Positions 1 through 8,388 of a DNA stretch of 64,000 nt are shown one piece after another. The DNA comes from Microbacterium esteraromaticum (GTDB lineage Bacteria; Actinomycetota; Actinomycetes; Actinomycetales; Microbacteriaceae). The notes below the pieces were generated by a model. That model was not told the origin of the DNA. It made no database searches and saw only the letters and a program-made list of their open reading frames with translations. The position numbers and the translations under genes are program-made. Position 1 is the stretch's first letter; every line of letters begins with the position of its first letter. The stretch lies in the NCBI RefSeq assembly GCF_016907315.1, contig NZ_JAFBBS010000001.1, forward strand, positions 2,728,001 through 2,792,000, written 5' to 3'.

Positions 1-561
1 CGCATGGTGCAGGCGCGTTCCCGCGACGAACTTCGCCAGCGTCGTGCCGAGATCGCCGACGCGGTGACGCAGGTGGCGCCGCTCGAGTTCCTCAACGGGG
101 GAGGGACGGGCTCGCTGGAGTTCACCGGCAGCGACGAGTCGCTCACCGAGGCCACCGCAGGCAGCGGACTGCTCGCCGGTCACCTCTTCGACGGATACCG
201 CTCATTTCGGCCCGCACCCGCCACGGCTTTCGCCTTCGACGTCGTCCGCAAGCCCACCGACGAGATCGCCACCGTCCTGGGCGGCGGGTGGATCGCGTCC
301 GGCCCCGCTGCAGCATCCCGCCAGCCGCTCCCTGTCTGGCCCTCCGGGCTCCGCACGCTCGCCCGCGAGGCCGCAGGAGAAGTGCAGACGCCGCTGAGCG
401 GTGCCGCCGCACGCGATCTGAAGATCGGCGACCGGGTCTGGTTCCGGCACGCGAAGAGCGGCGAGCCAGCGGAACGGGTCGATCGCTACCATCTGGTGTC
501 GGAGGGCGTCGTCGTCGCCGAGCTGCCCACGTACCGAGGAGAGGGAAAGGCGTTCCTATGA
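1..561 (+). CDS. D-threonine aldolase / D-serine dehydratase-like enzyme, C-terminal part (5' end outside window)
   Basis: The reading frame is open from base 1, so the gene starts upstream; the ATG at 4 is internal. What remains (about 187 codons) looks like the C-terminal beta domain of the PLP-dependent alanine-racemase-fold amino acid deaminase/aldolase family, normally near 400 residues. Seen: a Gly-rich stretch around residue 33 (LNGGGTGSLEF) that would bind the cofactor phosphate, and a late GDRVWFRHAKSGE segment whose His is a usual metal ligand in this family. The stop overlaps the next start (ATGA at 558-561), so it is translationally coupled to the oxidase. The substrate cannot be read from this fragment. 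Confidence 0.75.
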   Translation, partial: RMVQARSRDELRQRRAEIADAVTQVAPLEFLNGGGTGSLEFTGSDESLTEATAGSGLLAGHLFDGYRSFRPAPATAFAFDVVRKPTDEIATVLGGGWIASGPAAASRQPLPVWPSGLRTLAREAAGEVQTPLSGAAARDLKIGDRVWFRHAKSGEPAERVDRYHLVSEGVVVAELPTYRGEGKAFL

Positions 562-1871
562 CTCGTCCGGGCGGAACCTGGCAGAACTGGGGTCGTACGG
601 CGGCCGTACGTCCGGTGCGAGTGGAGCGCCCGCGCTCGCCGGAAGGCGTACAGCGCGCTGTCAAGGCGGCGTCGGCCCAGGGCCTCACGATCAAGGCCGT
701 CGGCGCCGGACACAGCTTCACCGGCATCGCCGCGGCTCCAGGAGTGCTGCTCGAGCTCGACGACCTGCAGGGGCTCGTCTCAGCCGACACTGAGACCGGG
801 ATGGTCACCCTGCTCGCAGGCACGCGGCTGCACCGCATCCCTGCGCTGTTGAAGCCCTACGGGCTCGCGATGCAGAACCTCGGCGACATAGACAGGCAGT
901 CGATCAGCGGCGCCATCTCGACGGGCACGCACGGCACCGGCGCCCGCTTCGGCGGGATCGCCACTCAGGTACGCGGTCTCACCCTGATCACGGCCGACGG
1001 AGAGTTCTTGCGCATCGACCAGCAGCACAACACCGAGCTGCTGGCCGGTGCCGTCGTCGGTCTCGGCGCGCTGGGCATCGTGGTCGACGTGACCCTGCAG
1101 TGCGTTCCGGCGTTCGTCTTGCAGGCGGTCGACGCCCCCGTTCCGCTCGACGGCACGCTCGGTTCGCTGACCGAGCGCGTGGCGGATGCCGACCATTTCG
1201 AGTTCTACTGGCATCCGCACACCGACGTCGCGCTGACAAAGACGCAGACCCGGATGCCCGAATCCACCCGTCGCCGTCCCATCCCGCCGTTGAGGCGCTG
1301 GCTCGACGAGAGCCTGCTCACCAACGGGGTCTTCGGTGCTTTCTGCGGCGTCAGCAGAGTCGTGCCGGCCGTCATCCCTCCGTTCAACCAGCTCGCCGTG
1401 CGTCTGACGGGCGACGCCGAGTACGCCGATCAGTCCCATCGCGTGCTCATCCATCACCGTGACGTGCGGTTCCGCGAGATGGAGTACGCCCTGCCGGCTG
1501 AGAACGTCGTCTCCGCGTTCGACGAGGTGCGCCAGCTGATCGCCCGGAGAGGGTGGCGCATAGAGTTCCCCGTGGAAGTGCGCTTCGCGGCGGCCGACGA
1601 TCTGTGGCTTTCGACAGCCTTCGGGCGCGACACCGCGTACATCGCTGTGCATCGCTACTGGCGCGTCGACCCTCGCGAGTACTTCGACGCGGTCGAGCAG
1701 ATCATGCTCGCCCACGATGGCAGGCCGCACTGGGGCAAGCTCCACGGGCTGACAGCGGCGCAGCTGCGCGAGCTGTACCCGCGGTTCGACGACTTCGTCG
1801 CGCTGCGTGATCGCCTCGATCCTGACCGCCTGTTCGGAAACCGTCATCTCGAGCGGATCCTCGGGGTCTGA
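558..1871 (+). CDS. FAD-linked oxidase, D-arabinono-1,4-lactone oxidase family
   Basis: A 437-residue member of the VAO-type FAD oxidases. The N-terminal FAD domain carries AVGAGHSFTGIA near residue 47; the His at about 52 is where alditol and lactone oxidases bind FAD covalently. A GTHGTGARFGG motif follows near residue 117. The C-terminal ALO domain ends with the typical HWGKLH segment and DPDRLFGNRHLERIL. The family oxidises alditols or sugar lactones with O2, making H2O2. The start is fixed by a 4-base ATGA overlap with the upstream aldolase; an in-frame start at 288 would lie deep inside that gene. The pairing suggests one pathway for a hydroxylated substrate, which is inference. Confidence 0.85.
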   Translation: MTRPGGTWQNWGRTAAVRPVRVERPRSPEGVQRAVKAASAQGLTIKAVGAGHSFTGIAAAPGVLLELDDLQGLVSADTETGMVTLLAGTRLHRIPALLKPYGLAMQNLGDIDRQSISGAISTGTHGTGARFGGIATQVRGLTLITADGEFLRIDQQHNTELLAGAVVGLGALGIVVDVTLQCVPAFVLQAVDAPVPLDGTLGSLTERVADADHFEFYWHPHTDVALTKTQTRMPESTRRRPIPPLRRWLDESLLTNGVFGAFCGVSRVVPAVIPPFNQLAVRLTGDAEYADQSHRVLIHHRDVRFREMEYALPAENVVSAFDEVRQLIARRGWRIEFPVEVRFAAADDLWLSTAFGRDTAYIAVHRYWRVDPREYFDAVEQIMLAHDGRPHWGKLHGLTAAQLRELYPRFDDFVALRDRLDPDRLFGNRHLERILGV

Positions 1872-1944
1872 GCCTGGCCAGTCATCCAGCCGACGCGCAG
1901 TGATCCGCGCATAGGATGGATGTCGATTCAAGAGGGGGGTCTGC

Positions 1945-2511
1945 ATGGAATGGCTGTGGCCGGTACTGATCGTCGTGGGAGTGCTGCTGCTCGTCGGCAT
2001 CTATCTGTGGTCGACGTACAACTCGCTGGTGCAGCTGAACGTGCGCGTCGATGAAGCGTGGAGCGGCATAACCGTCCAGCTCAAGCGTCGAGCGGACCTC
2101 ATCCCCAACCTCATCGAGACCGTGCGCGGGTATGCCGCGCATGAGAAGGAGGTCTTCGAGGGGGTCACCCGCGCCCGAGCCGAGACTCTGGCTGCCACCG
2201 GGCCGGCCGAAGCGGGCGTCGCCGAGGGGCACTTGCAGCAGGCGCTTCGGAGCCTGTTCGCGGTAGCCGAGGCGTACCCGCAGCTGCAGGCCAGCCAGAA
2301 CTACCTGCAGCTGCAGCACTCGCTGGTCGACACGGAAGACAAGATCCAGGCCGCGCGTCGCTTCTACAACGGCGGGGTGCGGGAGCTGAACACCAAGATC
2401 AAGGTATTCCCCAACAACCTGTTCGCCCGCGGCCTCGGCTTCACGGAACGTGAGTTCTTCGAGGTCAGCGATGACGGCGCTATCTCCGAACCGCCGCGCG
2501 TGCAGTTCTGA
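1945..2511 (+). CDS. lemA: LemA family protein
   Basis: 188 residues with one N-terminal membrane helix (about residues 4-24), followed directly by the family signature YNSLVQLNVRVDEAWSGI and a long helical domain with KRRADLIPNLIETV. LemA proteins are membrane-anchored four-helix bundles whose exact role is unsettled. The ATG at 1945 is preceded by a GAGGGGGG run, and a TAGGAT -10 element lies at 1912-1917, giving a leader of about 25 bases. The gene stands alone and ends in a strong hairpin. Confidence 0.9.
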   Translation: MEWLWPVLIVVGVLLLVGIYLWSTYNSLVQLNVRVDEAWSGITVQLKRRADLIPNLIETVRGYAAHEKEVFEGVTRARAETLAATGPAEAGVAEGHLQQALRSLFAVAEAYPQLQASQNYLQLQHSLVDTEDKIQAARRFYNGGVRELNTKIKVFPNNLFARGLGFTEREFFEVSDDGAISEPPRVQF

Positions 2512-2559
2512 CACGAAGAGGCTCGATGCGACGAAGTCGCGTTGAGCCTCTTGCGTGTC
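2510..2559 (+). terminator. Hairpin terminator of lemA
   Basis: A long stem starts at the stop codon of lemA: GACACGAAGAGGCTC pairs with the far arm around a short GAA loop at 2532-2534, with few mismatches. There is no clear T-run, as is common in actinobacteria. Confidence 0.7.
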
Positions 2560-2600
2560 AAGGGTCGAGCGAGTGCGGGAATCGCCACGCGGGAAGCAGT

Positions 2601-2626
2601 GACGCCCCGTCCACGGACGGGGCGTC
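2601..2626 (-). terminator. Hairpin terminator of the YcaQ-like gene
   Basis: A perfect 12-base inverted repeat (GACGCCCCGTCC and its complement, 2 bases between) sits 2 bases past the stop codon of the minus-strand gene. It could also stop read-through from lemA. Confidence 0.7.
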
Positions 2627-2628
2627 AG

Positions 2629-3903
2629 TCATTCCCTCGGGTGCACGTGCCGCCCGACAGCGGTGTCGGCGCCGTGCAGAGCGTGCGCGAGGGCATCCGC
2701 CGCATCTCCCCACCCCGACACGCTGATCCGCTCGAGGCCCTGCCAGAGAGCCGCACGCACGAGCTCCTCCGCGATCCGCTCTGCATCGGCCTCGGGGCGG
2801 GCGTGCGCCTCCCACCAGGCCGACTGCACACGCAGCGTCGAGGCGGCGCGGTCGGCCTTCAGATCGGCACGCCCCACGACACGGTCACCGACCAGCAGCG
2901 GCAGTGAGTAGTACCCGTAGCGTCTCTTGTCGGCGGGCACGTAGATCTCGATCCGGTAGTCGAAGTCGAAGACGCGCAGCGCGCGGTCGCGGAACCATAC
3001 GACGGGATCGAAGGGAGTCAGCAGCGCGGCGCGGTCGATGCGCCGCGGCAGCACGGCCTCACGATGCCGCCAGGCCGCGATCGGTCTGCCGCCACGCTCC
3101 CAGCCGCGCACGACGACGGGCTCCAGCTCACCGGCGTCGACCAGATCCGACACCGCCGCACGCACAGCCGCCTGGTCGCGCAGGCGATAGTAGTCGTTGA
3201 GATCGGCGATCGTCGCGACACCGTACGAGCGCGCCGCGCGACGCACCAGCTCACGTTCAGCCTCGTCACGCGGGATCACGCTATGGCGCACCGGTGCGGG
3301 GATGATCTGCTCTGCGAGCCCGTAGCGGCGCTCGAAACCCACGCGGCCGGCGATGGCGACCTCGCCGCAGCGCCACAGGTGCTCCAGCGCGATCTTCGAC
3401 TCGTCCCAGTCCCACCATGAGCCGCGCTCGCGTGGGGCGTCGTCGCGCAGGTCGGCCGGACGCAGCGGGCCGCGGGTGCGCAGTTCATCGCGAACCCAGT
3501 CGAGCGTGCGACGGTGCGCGTGCATCCAGGCGTCGGGGCGCGACGCACGCTCCTGCCAGTCGCGCATCCGAAAGCCCCACAGTGCCCAGTCGGCGATCGG
3601 CATGAACGTGGCCTCGTGGGCCAGGTACTCGACATAGTGAGTGGTGCGCGAGAGGAAGGTGCGGTCCAGCACGGCCGGGTCGTACGCGCCCAGCCGTGAG
3701 AACATCGGCATGTAATGCGAGCGGGCGAACACGTTCACCGAGTCGATCTGCAGGACCCCGAGGTGATCCATCGCCCGATGCAGATGGCGGGGCGCCACAG
3801 CATCCGGTCGGCGTCGGGAGAAGCCCTGGGCCGCCAGCGTCATACGACGGGCTTCGGCGGCGCTCAAGGTGTTCGAACCGAGGGTGTTCACGGGGCGGGA
3901 CAT
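2629..3903 (-). CDS. Winged-helix DNA glycosylase-like protein, YcaQ/AlkX (HTH_42) family
   Basis: 424 residues from the ATG at 3903. The N-terminal part holds the family hallmark LGVLQIDSVNVFARSH (about residues 49-64). Its Q-x-D pair matches the catalytic motif of the YcaQ/AlkX branch, which unhooks interstrand crosslinks and removes bulky alkylated bases. The body is rich in Trp, Arg and His, and the C-terminal half has the conserved PFDPVVWFRDRALRVFDFDYRIE segment. The same frame stays open far upstream through the AI-2E gene on the other strand, but that extension is an antisense shadow. The intergenic space to the divergent permease gene is short. Function is inferred from the family. 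Confidence 0.8.
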   Translation of the reverse strand: MSRPVNTLGSNTLSAAEARRMTLAAQGFSRRRPDAVAPRHLHRAMDHLGVLQIDSVNVFARSHYMPMFSRLGAYDPAVLDRTFLSRTTHYVEYLAHEATFMPIADWALWGFRMRDWQERASRPDAWMHAHRRTLDWVRDELRTRGPLRPADLRDDAPRERGSWWDWDESKIALEHLWRCGEVAIAGRVGFERRYGLAEQIIPAPVRHSVIPRDEAERELVRRAARSYGVATIADLNDYYRLRDQAAVRAAVSDLVDAGELEPVVVRGWERGGRPIAAWRHREAVLPRRIDRAALLTPFDPVVWFRDRALRVFDFDYRIEIYVPADKRRYGYYSLPLLVGDRVVGRADLKADRAASTLRVQSAWWEAHARPEADAERIAEELVRAALWQGLERISVSGWGDAADALAHALHGADTAVGRHVHPRE

Positions 3904-3963
3904 CACCGCGTCAGCGTATCGGCAGCCGCGGACACGCAGCGCAGCGGGCATTCGGCGCGAACG

Positions 3964-3969
3964 TAGAAT
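3964..3969 (+). promoter_or_regulatory. -10 element TAGAAT, leaderless start of the AI-2E family gene
   Basis: TAGAAT ends 6 bases before the ATG at 3976, so transcription should start at or next to the start codon; no ribosome binding site is visible. Confidence 0.6.
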
Positions 3970-3975
3970 TGCACA

Positions 3976-5175
3976 ATGAGCGACGACCCCAGACCGAGGT
4001 TCCGCAATCCGTTCCGCCAGTATCCGCCCGTCCTCGACCGCACAGTGACCACCGCGGCCGACGAAGCCGTGCCCGCGCCACTGCGCGTCACGGCCGCCTA
4101 CTCCTGGCGACTGCTCGTGATCGCGGGCATGGTCGCGCTGTTCATCTGGCTGGTCATGCTGCTCAAGCTGCTGGTCATCCCGCTCATGGTCGCGATCCTC
4201 ATCACCGCACTGCTGTGGCCGGCGTTCCAGCTCATGCTGCGCGCGCGGTTCCCTCGCTGGCTGGCGATCGCGCTGACCGTGCTGGGCACGCTCGGCGTCG
4301 TCACCGGTCTGCTCTGGCTCGTCGTCTGGCAGGTGCGCGAGCAGCTGCCGGACGTGCAGGCGAAGACGGCGGATGCCATCGCCCAGCTGCGCACCTTCCT
4401 GCTCGAGGGCCCGATGCACCTCACCGAGAAGCAGATCGACGGCTACATCCAGCAGGGCATCGGTCTGCTGAACGAGCAGGCCGATCTGCTGCTCAACGGA
4501 GCGCTGGCGGTGACAGGCACCGCGGCGCACATCCTCACCGGAGCGCTTCTCGCGCTGTTCATCCTCATCTGCCTGCTCGCCGACGGCGCCGGCATCTGGA
4601 GGTGGACCCTCAAGCTCTTCCCGCGCACGGCGCGGCCCGCGGCCGACGCGGCCGCGCGCAACGGCTGGGCCACCGTCGTCGACTACGCCCGGACGCAGAT
4701 GTTCGTGGCCGGGATCGACGCCATCGGCATCGGCCTCGGCGCCGCGCTTCTTGGCGTCCCGATGCCCATACCTGTCGCCGTGCTCGTGTTCCTCGGCTCG
4801 TTCGTGCCGATCGTCGGAGCCGTGGTGACGGGCGCCCTCGCGGTGTTCCTCGCCCTCGTCTACAACGGCCCGCTCATCGCGCTCGCCATGCTGGGGGTCG
4901 TGCTGCTGGTGCAGCAGCTCGAGGGGCACATCCTTCAGCCGATCCTGATGGGCTCGGCAGTGAAGGTGCACCCGCTCGCCGTGGTGCTCGTCGTCGCAGG
5001 AGGAGCCATGATCGCGGGCATCCCCGGCGCACTCTTCGCGGTGCCGCTCGCCGCGTTCGTCAACGTCGCAGCCGTGACCATCGGCTCGGGCGCATGGCGC
5101 ACCGGGCGTGAGCCCGCAGCCGAAGATCTCATCTGGAGCACAGTGCCGCGTGAGCGGCAGAGGAGGAATCGATGA
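3976..5175 (+). CDS. AI-2E family transporter (PerM/TqsA type)
   Basis: 399 residues. A soluble N-terminus of about 40 residues is followed by membrane helices near residues 46-66 and 68-90. Then come a helical loop with GYIQQGIGLLNEQ, further helices, and a C-terminal block of four to five helices with the family-typical GSFVPIVGAVVTGALA and QQLEGHILQPILMG. Members of this family export autoinducer-2 in E. coli, but many act as other exporters or Na+/H+ antiporters. luxS lies only 2.7 kb away, so an AI-2 link is possible but unproven. The stop overlaps the threonine deaminase start by 4 bases (ATGA). Confidence 0.88.
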   Translation: MSDDPRPRFRNPFRQYPPVLDRTVTTAADEAVPAPLRVTAAYSWRLLVIAGMVALFIWLVMLLKLLVIPLMVAILITALLWPAFQLMLRARFPRWLAIALTVLGTLGVVTGLLWLVVWQVREQLPDVQAKTADAIAQLRTFLLEGPMHLTEKQIDGYIQQGIGLLNEQADLLLNGALAVTGTAAHILTGALLALFILICLLADGAGIWRWTLKLFPRTARPAADAAARNGWATVVDYARTQMFVAGIDAIGIGLGAALLGVPMPIPVAVLVFLGSFVPIVGAVVTGALAVFLALVYNGPLIALAMLGVVLLVQQLEGHILQPILMGSAVKVHPLAVVLVVAGGAMIAGIPGALFAVPLAAFVNVAAVTIGSGAWRTGREPAAEDLIWSTVPRERQRRNR

Positions 5176-6419
5176 CCGCAGTCCCGAGCCTTGCCGCAGT
5201 TCCCAGCCTGGCTGAGTTCACCGCCGCAGCCGACAGCCTCTCCGGAGTGATCTCGCGCACCCCGACCGAGCTCTCTCGCGCGCTCAGCGACAGTCTCGGG
5301 TCGACGGTGATGCTGAAGATGGAGAACCTGCAGCGCACCGGGTCGTTCAAGGTCCGAGGTGCGACCTACCGGCTCTCCCGGCTGACCGCTGAGGAGCGGG
5401 CCAGGGGAGTGGTGGCCGCGTCCGCCGGCAACCACGCCCAGGGAGTCGCCCTGGCGGCGCAGATGCTCGGCATTCCCGCGACGATCTTCATGCCGCTCGG
5501 TGTGCCCGTGCCAAAGCTGCTCGCCACACGAGGCTACGGAGCTGAGGTCGTGCTCGAGGGTGAGACGGTGGCGACGTCACTGCGCCTCGCAGCCGAGTTC
5601 GCCGAGCGAACGGGCGCTGTTCTGATCCACCCCTTCGACCACCGCGACATCGTCGTCGGTCAGGGAACGCTCGGCCTCGAGGTCATCGAGGACGTCCCGG
5701 ACGTCGACACGGTGATCATGGGCATCGGAGGCGGCGGTCTCATCGCCGGTGTCGCCGCCGCGGTGAAGGCGGCGGCAGCCGCAGCCGGTCGCACGGTGCG
5801 AGTGATCGGCGTGCAGGCCGAGAACGCCGCAGCCATGCCGCCGTCGCTCGCCGCCGGAAGCCCGGTCGAGATCCAGACGCATCCCACGATCGCCGACGGC
5901 ATCCTCGTCGCGAGGCCGGGTGACGTGCCGTTCGAGATCATCCGCGAGCTCGTCGACGAGGTGGTCACCGTCTCCGAAGACGACATCGCCCGTGCGCTGC
6001 TCGTGCTGCTCGAGCACGCGAAGGTCGTGGTCGAGCCGGCAGGCGCCGTCGGCGTCGCCGCCATCCTCGCGGGGAAGGTGCATGGCACGGGCGTCACCGT
6101 GCCGATCCTCTCCGGCGGCAACATCGATCCCATGCTGCTGCAGCGGGTCGTGGCGCACGGTCTCGCAGCATCCGGTCGGTATGCGACGGTGCGCATCCCG
6201 CTTCCCGACCGCCCCGGTCAGCTCGCCAAGGTGTCGGACCTGCTCGCGCAGGCCGGGGCCAACGTCATGGAGGTGCTGCACACCCGCCACGGGCACGGAC
6301 TGCAGATCAGCGACATGATCCTGCAGCTCTCGATCGAGACCCGCGGCCCGGAGCACACCGAACTGGCGCTCGACACCCTGCGGCAGGCCGGTTTCGAGCC
6401 GGTCATCGTGCCGGATTGA
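5172..6419 (+). CDS. ilvA: Threonine ammonia-lyase (threonine deaminase) with C-terminal ACT domain
   Basis: 415 residues. This PLP-dependent fold-type II enzyme converts L-threonine to 2-oxobutanoate and ammonia. The PLP lysine is in RTGSFKVRGA (Lys at about 60), the AGNHAQG motif follows near residue 90, and the phosphate-binding GIGGGGLIAG lies near residue 180. The last 80 residues (VRIPLPDRPGQLAKVSDLLA) form one ACT-type regulatory domain, as in the 400-residue class rather than the 500-residue E. coli IlvA with two such domains. The ATG start overlaps the upstream stop (ATGA), so it is coupled to the permease gene. The pathway is isoleucine synthesis or threonine breakdown. Confidence 0.9.
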   Translation: MTAVPSLAAVPSLAEFTAAADSLSGVISRTPTELSRALSDSLGSTVMLKMENLQRTGSFKVRGATYRLSRLTAEERARGVVAASAGNHAQGVALAAQMLGIPATIFMPLGVPVPKLLATRGYGAEVVLEGETVATSLRLAAEFAERTGAVLIHPFDHRDIVVGQGTLGLEVIEDVPDVDTVIMGIGGGGLIAGVAAAVKAAAAAAGRTVRVIGVQAENAAAMPPSLAAGSPVEIQTHPTIADGILVARPGDVPFEIIRELVDEVVTVSEDDIARALLVLLEHAKVVVEPAGAVGVAAILAGKVHGTGVTVPILSGGNIDPMLLQRVVAHGLAASGRYATVRIPLPDRPGQLAKVSDLLAQAGANVMEVLHTRHGHGLQISDMILQLSIETRGPEHTELALDTLRQAGFEPVIVPD

Positions 6420-6445
6420 GACAGCCCGAGACCGCTGAGACGAAG

Positions 6446-6481
6446 AACGGCGGGATGCCCCATCCGGAGCATCCCGCCGTT
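6446..6481. terminator. Bidirectional terminator between ilvA and greA
   Basis: Perfect arms AACGGCGGGATGC and GCATCCCGCCGTT flank a 10-base loop in the gap between two converging genes. Confidence 0.75.
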
Positions 6482-6508
6482 CGCTGTCTCTGCGGCTGAA
6501 GCTGCCGC

Positions 6509-6997
6509 TCAGCCGGTGTAAGTCTCGACGCCGGTGATCTCGACGCTGATCGAGCGGCCGTTGGGGGCCTCGTAGCTGGACTTGTCGCCCACCTTCAGCC
6601 CGATGATCGCCTGCCCGAGCGGGCTCGCCTCGCTGTAGACGTCGAGGTCTCCGCCCGCGGCGATCTCGCGGCTGCCGAGCAGGAAGACCTCCTCGTCACC
6701 GGCGACGAGCGCGGTGACGACGGTCCCGGGTTCGACGATGCCGCGGCTGGTGGGCGCCTCGCCGACCTTGGCGGTCTTGAGCAGCTGCTGCAGCGTGCGG
6801 ATGCGCGCCTCCTGCTTGCCCTGCTCGTCCTTCGCGGCGTGGTATCCGCCGTTCTCCTTGAGATCGCCTTCTTCGCGCGCCGCTTCGATGCGGGCGGCGA
6901 TCTCATCACGACCGACGGTGGAGAGGTGCTCGAGCTCTTCGACCAGCCGGTCGTAGGCCTCCTGCGTGAGGAAAGGTACCTGAGCGTCTGTGGACAC
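6509..6997 (-). CDS. greA: Transcription elongation factor GreA
   Basis: 162 residues, the usual length. The N-terminal coiled coil carries the tip motif EEGDLKENGGYHAAKDEQ, whose Asp and Glu place the catalytic Mg2+ for RNA cleavage in backtracked RNA polymerase. The C-terminal globular domain ends with SVEITGVETY. The GTG at 6997 is chosen because AAGGAG lies 7 bases upstream and the protein then begins where GreA homologues do; the frame stays open upstream without homology. It is monocistronic, with hairpins on both sides. Confidence 0.93.
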   Translation of the reverse strand: MSTDAQVPFLTQEAYDRLVEELEHLSTVGRDEIAARIEAAREEGDLKENGGYHAAKDEQGKQEARIRTLQQLLKTAKVGEAPTSRGIVEPGTVVTALVAGDEEVFLLGSREIAAGGDLDVYSEASPLGQAIIGLKVGDKSSYEAPNGRSISVEITGVETYTG

Positions 6998-7071
6998 AGC
7001 GTGCTCCTTCGTAGCGGGCCCCTTCAGGGGCTTGTGGGACATCGGGTCTTGCGGCCCGAGGGATATGCGAA

Positions 7072-7096
7072 GACGCCCCGGCGTTGCCGGGGCGTC
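7072..7096 (-). terminator. Hairpin terminator of the DUF4307 gene
   Basis: Perfect 11-base arms (GACGCCCCGGC / GCCGGGGCGTC) around GTT, 20 bases past the stop codon and upstream of greA. Confidence 0.72.
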
Positions 7097-7115
7097 GGTC
7101 ATCTTTCGGATGATT

Positions 7116-7502
7116 CTAGGTGACCCAGCAGGACTTGACCAAACCCGTGGTCGCCTCGGCGACTGTCGGGATGCTGACGGCGACGCCCTTCGTATGATGC
7201 TCGCCACCCGGGATCTCGACGATCTTCCAGCCGACGATGCCGAACTCCTCGTCCTGCGCCTCCACGGCGCAGGCGACGTCGGCGCCCTGGGGAGCGGTGA
7301 ACTGGAAGTGCAGTTCGACGCTGTGCGCGTCGACGACGGTGAAGCCGAGGTCATCGGCATCCACCGCGCTCATCTGCTTGGCCACGATCGTCCAGCCGAG
7401 CGCCACGACGGCGGCCACGACGATCGCGCCGAAGACGATCCAGGGGAGGCGACGCGTCGGCGTGCGGCCGTATCGCTCATCGAGCTCGCGTGCGGTGGTC
7501 AC
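7116..7502 (-). CDS. DUF4307 family membrane-anchored protein
   Basis: 128 residues. A short cytoplasmic N-terminus (ELDERYGRTPTRR) is followed by one membrane helix (about residues 19-41) and an extracytoplasmic beta-rich domain with two cysteines, near residues 81 and 126, that could form a disulfide. This layout, including the RYG motif before the helix, matches the actinobacterial DUF4307 family, whose function is unknown. The GTG start at 7502 has GGGAGAG just upstream. It is transcribed divergently from the small membrane protein gene at 7574. Confidence 0.82.
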   Translation of the reverse strand: MTTARELDERYGRTPTRRLPWIVFGAIVVAAVVALGWTIVAKQMSAVDADDLGFTVVDAHSVELHFQFTAPQGADVACAVEAQDEEFGIVGWKIVEIPGGEHHTKGVAVSIPTVAEATTGLVKSCWVT

Positions 7503-7573
7503 GTCTCTCCCTGGTGTGGACGGCGGATAGGCTGGACTTCCAGGTTATTCGACCTGCGAGGAGAAGGCGGACC

Positions 7574-7819
7574 ATGATCCTGTTCGGTGAGACCACCCCG
7601 ATGCCGACGCCGTCGATGACGGTCGACCCGAACTCGGTGACTCCCGGATTCGCCGGGTTCGCCATGATCGTGCTGATCGTGGTCGCCGTCGTGCTGCTGA
7701 TCTGGGACATGAACCGCCGCATCCGCCGGGTCCGCTACCGCGAAGAGGTGCGGCAGGAGCTGGATGCCGAAGAGGCGGCGCTGCGCGAGCAGACCGACCG
7801 CGACGACGACAGGCGCTGA
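7574..7819 (+). CDS. Small single-span membrane protein
   Basis: 81 residues. One membrane helix (about residues 26-44, GFAMIVLIVVAVVLLIWDM) is followed by a strongly charged tail with alternating Arg and Glu (RRIRRVRYREEVRQELDAEE), probably a cytoplasmic helix. The ATG at 7574 is chosen over an upstream in-frame start because GAGGAGAAGG precedes it and a TAGGCT -10 element lies at about 7528-7533. No function is recognised; similar short proteins are common beside DUF4307 genes in this group, an impression from memory. Confidence 0.72.
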   Translation: MILFGETTPMPTPSMTVDPNSVTPGFAGFAMIVLIVVAVVLLIWDMNRRIRRVRYREEVRQELDAEEAALREQTDRDDDRR

Positions 7820-7831
7820 GACCCGCCGACC

Positions 7832-8305
7832 TCAGACGCCGACGCGCTCGAATGCGTCGAGACTGATGCCCTGATCGAGGATCGTCTTCGACCACTCCTT
7901 GGCGCTGTGCAGGCTGTGGTCGCGGTAGTTGCCGCACTCCACGGCAGACACTCCTGGCACGTCGGCCCACTCGGCGTTCTCTGCGATGAACTGCAGGCCG
8001 CCGCGAACAGCGCCCACGACGTCCTCGACGGCCGGCTCGCCCCAGAAGATCGCGTGGAATCCGGTGCGGCAGCCGAACGGAGAGATGTCGATGAGACCGT
8101 CGATGCGGTCGCGCACCACGCTCGCCAGCAGATGCTCGATGGTGTGCAGGCCAGCCGTGGGGATCTCGCCCTCGTTGGGCTGCACGAAGCGCACGTCGAA
8201 GTTAGAGATCGCATCCCCCTTCGGTCCGCGCTCGACGCTGATCAGACGCACGTAGGGCGCCTTGACGGCGGTGTGGTCCAGGGTGAAGCTCTCGACTTCG
8301 GCCAT
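7832..8305 (-). CDS. luxS: S-ribosylhomocysteine lyase LuxS
   Basis: 157 residues, full length. LuxS splits S-ribosylhomocysteine into homocysteine and DPD, the precursor of autoinducer-2, in the activated methyl cycle. The metal site is intact: HTIEH (His54, Glu57, His58) and the Cys at about 124 in [10 protein letters not shown]. The nucleophile region [11 protein letters not shown] holds the other catalytic Cys. The ATG is preceded by GAGGAGCGAG. The converging gene at 7819 ends 12 bases away. Confidence 0.95.
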   Translation of the reverse strand: MAEVESFTLDHTAVKAPYVRLISVERGPKGDAISNFDVRFVQPNEGEIPTAGLHTIEHLLASVVRDRIDGLIDISPFGCRTGFHAIFWGEPAVEDVVGAVRGGLQFIAENAEWADVPGVSAVECGNYRDHSLHSAKEWSKTILDQGISLDAFERVGV

Positions 8306-8388
8306 TCTCGCTCCTCGGTTCTGATGGTCGTTTCGAGCGTATCCCGGGCTCGGGGCGGCGGGGTTCTCGCGTTACCTCGCGCGACGCG

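Noticed and set aside
3904..4971. A long N-terminal extension of the YcaQ-like gene
   Set aside because: It is antisense to the AI-2E permease and low in complexity; the protein homology begins at 3903.
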